Part shown: in pieces, positions 5,930 through 11,128 of the stretch
How positions within the stretch are numbered: the stretch's first letter is position 1
Layout of the letters: each line of letters opens with the position of its first letter
Origin: CAZEFK01 sp964511405
Lineage (GTDB): Bacteria; Pseudomonadota; Alphaproteobacteria; Elsterales; Elsteraceae
Length of the DNA stretch: 11,128 bases
Direction of reading: 5' to 3'
Assembly (NCBI GenBank): GCA_964511405.1
Contig: CAZEFK010000227.1
Location: 1-11,128 of the forward strand
Notes under the pieces: model-generated
Seen by the model: only the letters and a program-made list of their open reading frames with translations
Database searches by the model: none
Told to the model about the DNA's origin: nothing
Program-made: the position numbers and the translations under genes

Positions 5930-7030
5930 ATGCCGCTCCTGGAAGTCGCCCTGCGCGGCGGCGCCGTCACGCTGCTGCTGCTGTTGGCCGCCCGCCGGCT
6001 GCTGCCCGGCCGGACGGCGACCAGGCTTTACGCTGGCCTGTTCGACCTCAGCGCCGCCGCGTTCGTGGTCGAATCGGCATCGCCCCTGGCGCAGCTGCAT
6101 GCGGCCTGGCTGATCCCGCTGCGCGTGGCCGCGACAGGCGCCCCGGCGCTGCTGTGGCTGGTCGCCACCGCCTGTTTCGACGATAGCGGCCGCCCGGCGC
6201 GGCGCCGCGAACTCGCCTGGCTCGGCCTGCTCGCCTTGGGCGCGCTCGCCCTGGCGGCGCGGACGGCGGCGCTGTGGGCGCTGGTCGATGCCGTGGCGCT
6301 GCTGTTCCTGGGCTTGACCGTCGCCGCGGCGCTCAACGGCCACGCCGCCGATCTGCTCGAGGGCCGCCGGCGGTTCCGTGTGGCCCTGGTGGTCGCGATC
6401 GCGCTGTTCGGCGCCGGCATCATCGTCAAGGGCCGGCTGCCCCATGGCGGCCCGGCCACGGCGACGGCGCTGTCCCTGGTCATCGCCGGTGGCCTGCTGG
6501 CGCTGGCCGCCGTGGTCGCCTGGATCGAGCTGGGGCCGGCCCCCGTGCCGGCACCCGTGCCGGCGCCCCTCCCTGCCACGGGCCAACCGCCGCGCCCGCC
6601 GCCCGAGCCGGAGCCGCCCGGCGAGGCGGCGCTGGCGGCCCGCGTCCTGGCCGTCATGACGGACGAGAAGCTTTATCGCGAGGAGGGCTTCGGCATCGCC
6701 CGGCTGGCGGCGCGGCTCGACGTCCCCGAATACCGGGTGCGCCGGGCCATCAACGGCCAGCTCGGCCATCGCAACTTCACCAGCTTCGTCAACGGCTACC
6801 GGCTCGCCGACGTCACCGCAGCCCTGGCCGACCCCGGCCAGGCCGCCGTCCCGATCCTGACCATCGCCCTCGACGCCGGCTTCCAGTCGGTCGGGCCCTT
6901 CAATCGCGCGTTCAAGGCCCACGCCGGCATGACGCCCACCGACTATCGGCGTCAAACCCTGGGACTGCTGGCCGATTCCGGAATCGGCCAGCCGGGTTCC
7001 GAGCGCGGCGCGTCGATCGCCGGCACCTGA
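5930..7030 (+). CDS. Membrane-anchored AraC-family transcriptional regulator
   Basis: A 366-residue protein joining a polytopic membrane domain to a C-terminal AraC/XylS DNA-binding domain. Hydrophobic segments lie near residues 5-22, 34-49, 58-81, 95-110, 113-135, 150-166 and 177-199, so six or seven helices are likely. A Pro-rich linker (202-230, including two 12-base DNA repeats at 6542-6565) leads to the DNA-binding region (about 235-345). Its two helix-turn-helix units are GIARLAARLDVPEYRVRRAIN (255-275) and the C-terminal one ending AGFQSVGPFNRAFKAHAGMTPTDYR, with the family's GF-S-FNRAFK signature. The membrane part probably senses a lipid or membrane signal and the protein acts on DNA from the membrane. 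Such regulators are often found beside sterol-desaturase-family genes, as here. The last 20 residues after the domain overlap a perfect palindrome. Confidence 0.85.
   Translation: MPLLEVALRGGAVTLLLLLAARRLLPGRTATRLYAGLFDLSAAAFVVESASPLAQLHAAWLIPLRVAATGAPALLWLVATACFDDSGRPARRRELAWLGLLALGALALAARTAALWALVDAVALLFLGLTVAAALNGHAADLLEGRRRFRVALVVAIALFGAGIIVKGRLPHGGPATATALSLVIAGGLLALAAVVAWIELGPAPVPAPVPAPLPATGQPPRPPPEPEPPGEAALAARVLAVMTDEKLYREEGFGIARLAARLDVPEYRVRRAINGQLGHRNFTSFVNGYRLADVTAALADPGQAAVPILTIALDAGFQSVGPFNRAFKAHAGMTPTDYRRQTLGLLADSGIGQPGSERGASIAGT
6967..6992. promoter_or_regulatory. Perfect 26-bp palindrome at the 3' end of the AraC gene
   Basis: The half-site GCTGGCCGATTCC (6967-6979) is followed directly by its exact reverse complement (6980-6992). 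It lies in codons after the DNA-binding domain, 79 bases before the desaturase ATG. A partial echo of its centre, GGTTCCGGATCC (7056-7067), sits right before that ATG. It could be an operator for the downstream gene, a terminator stem (11 bp with a four-base loop), or both. Confidence 0.6.
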
Positions 7031-7071
7031 CCGACCCTGGCAGTGCTCCGACACCGGTTCCGGATCCCGCC

Positions 7072-7971
7072 ATGACCATCATCCAAGCCATCCTGACCTA
7101 TGCCCTGCCAGCCGTCGTCGTCCTCGCAGCGATCGAAGCCGCCGTGCTGGCCGCCGTCGCCGGCCGCCCCTATGACTGGCGCGCGTCCTTGGCCTCGCTC
7201 GCCGATGCCCTCGCCCGCGACTATGTCGTCTACAAGCTGCTGCCGCTCAGCCTCGCCGCCCCGGTCATCGGCTGGGCCTGGCGCCATCGGATCGCCACCA
7301 TTCCGGTCGATTCGGTCGCCACCATCGCAGTGGTCTTCATCGGCCAGGATTTCTGCTACTATTGGTTCCATCGCTGCAGCCACCGGGTCCGGTGGTTCTG
7401 GGCAAACCATGCCGTTCACCATTCGACCAACCAGCTGAACCTGTCGGCCGCCTACCGCTTCGGCTGGACCGCACGGCTGGCCGGTACGAGCGTGTTCTAT
7501 GCGCCGCTGGTCTGGCTGGGGCTCCCGCCCCGGGCGGTGTTCACCACGCTGGCCCTGAACCTGCTGTACCAGTTCTGGCTGCACGCCACGTGGGTCCCGA
7601 AGCTCGGCTGGCTGGAGCTGGTGCTGAACACGCCGTCGCACCATCGTGTCCACCACGCCGCCAATCCCGAGTACCTGGACGCCAACTATGGCGGCGTGCT
7701 GATCGTCTTCGACCGGCTGTTCGGCACCTTCCGGGCCGAGCGCGCCGACCTGCCCTGCCGGTACGGTCTGGTGACGCCGCTGCGCACCAACAACCCGATC
7801 AAGATCGCGCTCCATGGCTGGCTGGCGCTGGCGCGCGACCTGGTGCACGCCCCGTCGTGGCGCGAGCGCGCCCTCTGCCTGTTCGGCCCGCCCGGCCGGC
7901 GGCCGGCTGCGGCCGTCGTCAGCCCAATGCCGCGTCCATCAGCGGCGCTGCCTCAGGCCGGAATGGATTGA
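7072..7971 (+). CDS. Sterol desaturase/fatty acid hydroxylase family protein
   Basis: Integral-membrane di-iron oxygenase-type enzyme of 299 residues. All histidine boxes of the family are present: HRCSH (100-104), HAVHH (113-117) and HHRVHH (190-195), plus His171 in WLHATW and the NPEY-LDANYGG-FDRLFGTF block (198-220). Hydrophobic segments near 5-30, 52-70, 79-98, 138-172 surround the boxes, placing the metal site on the cytoplasmic side. Known relatives hydroxylate or desaturate sterols, fatty acids, sphingolipids or alkylglycerols with O2; the HAVHHS-NLSAAYR stretch is like that of the alkylglycerol monooxygenase-like bacterial members. The actual substrate cannot be read from sequence. 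It starts 41 bases after the membrane AraC gene, with a poor Shine-Dalgarno, so it is probably co-transcribed with or controlled by it. The last 30 residues are low-complexity and probably disordered. Confidence 0.9.
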   Translation: MTIIQAILTYALPAVVVLAAIEAAVLAAVAGRPYDWRASLASLADALARDYVVYKLLPLSLAAPVIGWAWRHRIATIPVDSVATIAVVFIGQDFCYYWFHRCSHRVRWFWANHAVHHSTNQLNLSAAYRFGWTARLAGTSVFYAPLVWLGLPPRAVFTTLALNLLYQFWLHATWVPKLGWLELVLNTPSHHRVHHAANPEYLDANYGGVLIVFDRLFGTFRAERADLPCRYGLVTPLRTNNPIKIALHGWLALARDLVHAPSWRERALCLFGPPGRRPAAAVVSPMPRPSAALPQAGMD

Positions 7972-8044
7972 GGATCGCGATTCAGGGCTTGCCCCGCCCG
8001 GCGGCTGCCGCGATCAATCGACGCTTGGACGTTGGGGGGCCGCC

Positions 8045-8725
8045 ATGCTGTCGCTGATCCTGGCCGTGCTGTTCTTCGGGGGCATCCATCTGGGGCTGGC
8101 CGGGACCCGGCTGCGCGACCGGGCGACCGCGGCCCTGGGCGAGCGGGGCTATCGGGCGGCCTTCTCGATCGCGTCGGCCGGCGGCCTCGTCTGGCTGATC
8201 ATCGCCTACAATCGCGCCCCCTATGTCGCGACCTGGGGCAATCCCGAGTGGTGGAAGCCGATTGCCGTCGTCCTGATGCTGCCGGCCTTCCTGCTGGTGG
8301 TGATCGGCCTGACCACGCCCAACCCGACCTCGGTTGCCCAGGAGAGCCGCCTGGCCCGGCCGCCGGACGGCATCCTGCGGGTGACCCGGCACCCGTTCCT
8401 GACCGGCGTCGCGCTGTGGGCGATCCTGCATCTGGTCGCCAATGGCGACCTGGCGTCGCTGCTGTTCTTCGGCCAATGGGCGGTGGTGGCGCTGGCCGGC
8501 ACCGTCTCGATCGACGCCAAGCGGCTGCGCCTGGTTGGTACCGCCGCCTGGGCGCCGTTCGCCGCCGCAACGTCGATCCTGCCGTTCGGCGCCATCGCCG
8601 CCGGCCGCAACCGGCTGGCCCTGGGCGAGATCAAGGCCTGGCAATGGCTGGCGGCGATCGCGGCCTACGCCGTGGCGCTCGGCGGACATGGGCCGGTCGT
8701 CGGGGTATCGCCGTTCCCGAACTGA
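8045..8725 (+). CDS. NnrU family membrane protein
   Basis: Polytopic inner-membrane protein of 226 residues with about six helices (near 2-20, 38-56, 71-92, 117-133, 136-155, 199-214). The family core GILRVTRHPFLTGVALWAILHLVANGD (109-135) and the N-terminal GGIHLGL (12-18) with its conserved His identify NnrU. NnrU was first linked to denitrification in Rhodobacter. The family is also homologous to the plant carotenoid isomerase Z-ISO, a haem protein whose haem ligands are histidines, and it resembles isoprenylcysteine methyltransferase-like membrane proteins. No denitrification gene is seen here, so a nitrogen-oxide role is not supported. The GGGGGG at 8034-8039 serves as Shine-Dalgarno for the ATG at 8045. 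It follows the desaturase by 73 bases, which suggests a shared membrane-lipid or redox role. Confidence 0.85.
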   Translation: MLSLILAVLFFGGIHLGLAGTRLRDRATAALGERGYRAAFSIASAGGLVWLIIAYNRAPYVATWGNPEWWKPIAVVLMLPAFLLVVIGLTTPNPTSVAQESRLARPPDGILRVTRHPFLTGVALWAILHLVANGDLASLLFFGQWAVVALAGTVSIDAKRLRLVGTAAWAPFAAATSILPFGAIAAGRNRLALGEIKAWQWLAAIAAYAVALGGHGPVVGVSPFPN

Positions 8726-8738
8726 GCCTTCGCGCAAG

Positions 8739-8767
8739 CCGGCATTTCGCGCTGCAGCATCTGCCGG
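8739..8767 (+). other. Weak inverted repeat between nnrU-like gene and coaA
   Basis: CCGGCA (8739-8744) and TGCCGG (8762-8767) are perfect arms 17 bases apart, with GCTGCAGC (8751-8758) palindromic inside. The structure lies in the 67-base gap after the NnrU stop codon and may act as a terminator or transcript-processing site. There is no T-run. Confidence 0.25.
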
Positions 8768-8778
8768 TATGGTGAGGC

Positions 8779-8785
8779 GGGAGGT
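8779..8785 (+). promoter_or_regulatory. Ribosome binding site deciding the coaA start
   Basis: GGGAGGT lies eight bases before the in-frame GTG at 8793, ideal spacing. The in-frame ATG at 8769 lies upstream of this site and has no Shine-Dalgarno of its own, so the GTG is preferred. Confidence 0.7.
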
Positions 8786-8792
8786 AACGGAC

Positions 8793-9764
8793 GTGGCGAT
8801 CGAAGAGTGCGCAGCTCCGGCCGGGACAATGGAGGCGGCCGGCGACCCGCCGCCGGCCTATCTGGTGTTCGGACGAAGCGAATGGGCGACGCTGCGGTCG
8901 AACACGCCGCTGACCCTGTCGGAACCGGACATTAAGGCGCTGCGCGGCCTCAACGAGCCGACCGCGCTGTCCGAAGTCGTCGACATCCATCTGCCGCTGT
9001 CGCGGCTGCTCAACCTGCATGTCGCCGCGGCGCGGACGCTCGGCCGGGTCAAGGACGCCTTCCTCGGGCGGCCGGCCGGCAGCCCGCCCTACATCGTCGC
9101 CGTGGCGGGCAGCGTCGCCGTGGGCAAGAGCACCTTCGCCCGACTGCTGCGCCTGATCCTGTCGCGCTGGCCCGACCATCCCAGGGTCGAGCTGATCACC
9201 ACGGACGGCTTCCTCTACCCCAACCGGGTGCTTGAGGCGCGCGGCCTGATGCGGCGCAAGGGCTTTCCCGAAAGCTACGACCTGCGCCGCATGATCCAGT
9301 TCCTGTCGCGCGTCAAGGCGGGCGAGCCGGAGGTACCGGCGCCGGTCTATTCGCACTTCGCCTATGACGTGCTGCCCGGCGAGGAGCAGGTCGTGCGCCA
9401 GCCCGACGTGCTGATCTTCGAGGGGCTGAACGTGCTGCAGGCCGCTGACAGCGCGCCGGTGGTGGCCTCGGACTTCTTCGATTTCTCGGTCTATGTCGAC
9501 GCCGCCGAAGCCGACATCGAAGCCTGGTACGTCGAACGCTTCCTGCTGCTGCAGCAGACCGCGTTCCGGCGGCCCACGTCCTACTTCCACCACTATGCCG
9601 ACCTCAGCCCGGAGGCCGCCCGCGGCGTGGCGCGCGAGATCTGGCGCGACATCAACCTGGCCAACCTGCGCCAGAACATCCTGCCGACGCGCCAGCGCGC
9701 GCGCCTGGTGCTGCGCAAGCGCGCCGACCACTCGGTCGGCGAGGTCTGGCTAAGGCAGACCTGA
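8793..9764 (+). CDS. coaA: Type I pantothenate kinase (CoaA)
   Basis: Cytoplasmic ATP-dependent kinase that phosphorylates pantothenate, the first and regulated step of coenzyme A synthesis. The 323-residue protein aligns by eye along its whole length with Escherichia coli CoaA (316). Landmarks: TLSEPDIKALRGLNEP (41-56), LPLSRLLN (67-74), the P-loop GSVAVGKS (106-113, Lys112), ELITTDGFLYPN (133-144, Asp138), KGFPESYD (156-163), APVYSHFAYDV (183-193, His188), ILIFEGLNVLQ-like segment (207-216) and NILPTR-RA (295-303). All catalytic positions I know are intact, so it is probably the feedback-inhibited prokaryotic type. The GTG at 8793 is preferred by its Shine-Dalgarno. The 3' end overlaps the udgX stop region by 15 bases tail to tail. 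Confidence 0.96.
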   Translation: MAIEECAAPAGTMEAAGDPPPAYLVFGRSEWATLRSNTPLTLSEPDIKALRGLNEPTALSEVVDIHLPLSRLLNLHVAAARTLGRVKDAFLGRPAGSPPYIVAVAGSVAVGKSTFARLLRLILSRWPDHPRVELITTDGFLYPNRVLEARGLMRRKGFPESYDLRRMIQFLSRVKAGEPEVPAPVYSHFAYDVLPGEEQVVRQPDVLIFEGLNVLQAADSAPVVASDFFDFSVYVDAAEADIEAWYVERFLLLQQTAFRRPTSYFHHYADLSPEAARGVAREIWRDINLANLRQNILPTRQRARLVLRKRADHSVGEVWLRQT

Positions 9765-10400
9765 GGCGGCGGCCGGTTCGGCGGCGGCCAGTTCGGCGGC
9801 GGTTGTGAGGTCGGCGACGAACGCGCCATAGGCGGCGTGGCGCGCCGCGCGGTCGGGGATCCGCAGCAACGCACTGGGATGCACCGTGACCACGCCGACG
9901 GCACCGTCCTCGATCGGAATCGGCCGTCCGCGCTCGCGCGCGATCGTGGCGGTCCGGCCCAGCCCGGCCCGAACCGCCGTCGTGCCCATCAGGACGACGA
10001 CCCGCGGCCGCACCGCCTGCAGCTCGATCGCCAGCCAGCGGTGGCAGGCCACCACCTCGTCGGTCGCCGGCTTCTGGTGGATGCGGCGCTTGCCGCGGCG
10101 CTCGAACTTGAAGTGCTTGACGGCATTGGTGACATAGAGCCAGGACCGGTCCAGCCCGGCCTCGGCCAGCGCCCGGTCCAGCATCTGGCCGGCGGGGCCC
10201 ACGAACGGCCGGCCGGCCACATCCTCCTGGTCGCCAGGCTGCTCGCCGACCAGCATGATCCGCGCCGTCGCCGGGCCTTCGCCGAACACCGTCTGCGTCG
10301 CTGCGGCCCAGAGCGGGCATGCCCGGCACTGCGCCGCGTCGGCAGCCGCCTCGGCCAGCATCCCGGCGGATCCGGCATCTCTCGGCAAACTGGTGTCCAT
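9750..10400 (-). CDS. udgX: UdgX family uracil-DNA glycosylase
   Basis: DNA-repair protein of 216 residues in the Fe-S uracil-DNA glycosylase superfamily. It has the cluster cysteines C25 and C28 (CRACPL) and C119, the uracil-pocket motif GEQPGDQED (52-60), VGPAG (67-71), YVTNAVKHFKF (89-99), and HPSALLR (174-180). The loop KRRIH (104-108) is the hallmark of UdgX; in Mycobacterium smegmatis UdgX the His of this loop attacks the sugar and stays covalently bound to the DNA, so His108 is the expected linking residue. The usual fourth Cys position after NAVK is His96, as I recall for UdgX also. The role is uracil recognition in DNA, with a tight or covalent product complex. The start at 10400 gives the normal N terminus; the Shine-Dalgarno is weak. 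The C-terminal tail is encoded by 15-base repeats. Confidence 0.93.
   Translation of the reverse strand: MDTSLPRDAGSAGMLAEAAADAAQCRACPLWAAATQTVFGEGPATARIMLVGEQPGDQEDVAGRPFVGPAGQMLDRALAEAGLDRSWLYVTNAVKHFKFERRGKRRIHQKPATDEVVACHRWLAIELQAVRPRVVVLMGTTAVRAGLGRTATIARERGRPIPIEDGAVGVVTVHPSALLRIPDRAARHAAYGAFVADLTTAAELAAAEPAAASGLP
9765..9804. repeat. 15-base tandem repeat in the udgX 3' end
   Basis: Two full copies of GGCGGCGGCC(G/A)GTTC (9765-9779 and 9780-9794) are followed by a partial third copy (9795-9803). Read on the minus strand they encode the Ala/Glu-rich tail of UdgX (AAELAAAEPAAA). Such short GC-rich repeats often vary in number by slippage. Confidence 0.7.
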
Positions 10401-10423
10401 GGCTCGTCCCGGCCAGGCAACGG

Positions 10424-10441
10424 CCGGACGGCGGCGTCCGG
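10424..10441 (-). terminator. Hairpin between the Sel1-repeat gene and udgX
   Basis: CCGGACG (10424-10430) and CGTCCGG (10435-10441) form a perfect 7-base stem with a four-base loop. It fills the 51-base gap between two genes on the minus strand, 11 bases after the stop of the first. With no T-run it may be an attenuator or a processing site rather than a full terminator, so read-through from the Sel1 gene into udgX is possible. Confidence 0.4.
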
Positions 10442-10451
10442 TTCCCCGCCG

Positions 10452-11128
10452 CTATCGCGTCCGGGACGATCGTGTCGGTGTCGGGGCCGGCGTCCGCTGG
10501 GCCAGTTCGGCCACCTTCTTCTGGGCTTCGGGATCGCCGTCCTGGGCGGCGCGCCGGTACCACTCGGTCGCCCGGCCGCGGTCGGTGGTCACGCCCAGGC
10601 CGTTCTCGTACAGATAGCCCAGATTGTATTCAGCGCCGGCGATGCGTTGCTCGGCCGCCGTGCGGAACCAGCGGATCGCCTCGGGGAAGTTCTGGGCAAC
10701 GCCACTGCCCTCGGCATAGGCCAGACCCAGATTGTAGGCGGCCGGCGCGTGGCCGCGGTCGGCGGCCGTGCGGTAGAGCCGCACCGCCGTCTCGGCATTG
10801 CGGGCGACGCCCAGGCCCTGCTGGTACAGCACGCCGAGATTGTAGATGGCATTGGTATTGCCGGCATTCGCCGCGCGCTGGAACAGCTGGGCCGCGGCCT
10901 GATAGTCGGCGGGCCCGCGCGCGCCGTTGACGAGCGCGAGGGCCTGCCGGTCGAGATCCTCCGGCGTGGCGCCGTCGGGCACCACGACCGGGGTGGCGGC
11001 CATCGGCGCAGCGGCGGGGGGCGGCTGCGGCGCGCTCGGCTGAACCGGCGCTGGCGTGAACGAGGTCGGCGGCGCGTCCGCGCTCGCCGTTGCGGCAGGC
11101 GCCGTCGCTGCTGCCGGCGGCGCCGGGG
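10452..11128 (-). CDS. Sel1-repeat protein, C-terminal part (5' end beyond window)
   Basis: The frame stays open to the right edge, so the protein begins outside the window; about 225 codons are visible. The first 41 visible residues are almost all Ala, Pro and small residues, like a disordered linker. Four Sel1-like repeats of 36 residues follow (10907-10800, 10799-10692, 10691-10584, 10583-about 10494). The first three carry the A-YNLG-Y-GLGV type pattern, and the last is shortened. AGATTGTA on the plus strand recurs exactly every 108 bases (10621, 10729, 10837). Sel1 repeats form alpha-solenoids that bind other proteins; in alphaproteobacteria they occur in periplasmic and signalling proteins. 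An ATG at 11003 is in frame but lies inside the Pro/Ala-rich region and is not a convincing start. The tail is Arg/Thr-rich. Function unknown. Confidence 0.85.
   Translation of the reverse strand, partial: PAPPAAATAPAATASADAPPTSFTPAPVQPSAPQPPPAAAPMAATPVVVPDGATPEDLDRQALALVNGARGPADYQAAAQLFQRAANAGNTNAIYNLGVLYQQGLGVARNAETAVRLYRTAADRGHAPAAYNLGLAYAEGSGVAQNFPEAIRWFRTAAEQRIAGAEYNLGYLYENGLGVTTDRGRATEWYRRAAQDGDPEAQKKVAELAQRTPAPTPTRSSRTR

Noticed and set aside
6542..6565. 12-base repeat as a mobile or CRISPR-like element
   Set aside because: Two in-frame copies simply encode the Pro-Val-Pro-Ala linker of the AraC protein.
5918..7054. Long minus-strand open frame opposite the AraC gene
   Set aside because: Rich in Gln, Arg and Gly with no domain, as expected from the complement of Leu/Ala-rich coding DNA. 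The plus strand has a recognisable AraC domain.
8045..8725. Denitrification (nitrite or nitric oxide reductase) cluster implied by NnrU
   Set aside because: No nir, nor or related gene is in the window, and NnrU homologues occur in many non-denitrifiers.
8745..8773. Possible sigma-70 promoter (TTTCGC, 17 bases, TATGGT) before coaA
   Set aside because: The -35 box matches the consensus at only two positions, and the -10 overlaps an alternative start codon.

Overview
The window is very GC-rich (strong G/C bias at third codon positions) and densely coded: fourteen protein genes, two of them cut by the window edges, with intergenic gaps of about 160 bases or less. I see no tRNA, rRNA, CRISPR array, insertion sequence or phage gene. 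The gene set (Rhodospirillales-like TetR/MFS pair, YkgJ protein, TrxC, M19 peptidase, NnrU protein, type I pantothenate kinase, UdgX) and the composition suggest a free-living, high-GC alphaproteobacterium. That placement is inference from gene content, not a phylogeny.

Left part (1-4042). An MFS efflux-type transporter (minus, runs off the left edge) diverges from a TetR-family regulator (plus), a classic local regulator/transporter pair with an inverted repeat between them. A small cysteine-rich YkgJ-family protein follows and converges on a lone periplasmic solute-binding protein; a perfect 12-bp-stem hairpin spans the ykgJ stop codon and probably terminates both genes. A secreted alpha/beta hydrolase then runs divergently from the binding protein and converges on thioredoxin 2 (TrxC).

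Middle part (4136-8725). Five plus-strand genes: an M19 (renal-dipeptidase-like) metallopeptidase, a class I SAM-dependent methyltransferase, an AraC-type regulator carried on an N-terminal membrane domain, a sterol desaturase/fatty acid hydroxylase family di-iron membrane enzyme, and an NnrU-family membrane protein. The last three are the most system-like part of the window: a predicted membrane-embedded transcription factor beside two membrane enzymes that may act on lipids. A perfect 26-bp palindrome lies at the 3' end of the regulator gene, just before the desaturase. The methyltransferase has an 83-base leader with two mutually exclusive hairpins, one of which covers its Shine-Dalgarno sequence.

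Right part (8793-11128). Type I pantothenate kinase CoaA (first step of coenzyme A synthesis) overlaps tail-to-tail with udgX, a uracil-DNA glycosylase whose KRRIH motif marks the family that links covalently to uracil in DNA. Upstream of udgX on the same strand lies a Sel1-repeat protein with a Pro/Ala-rich N-terminal region that runs off the right edge.

Most genes look like ordinary chromosomal housekeeping or accessory genes. The points worth following are structural: several unusually perfect palindromes or hairpins that overlap stop codons, the methyltransferase leader, the membrane AraC-desaturase-NnrU group, and a peptidase with a Cys in place of an expected metal-ligand Asp.
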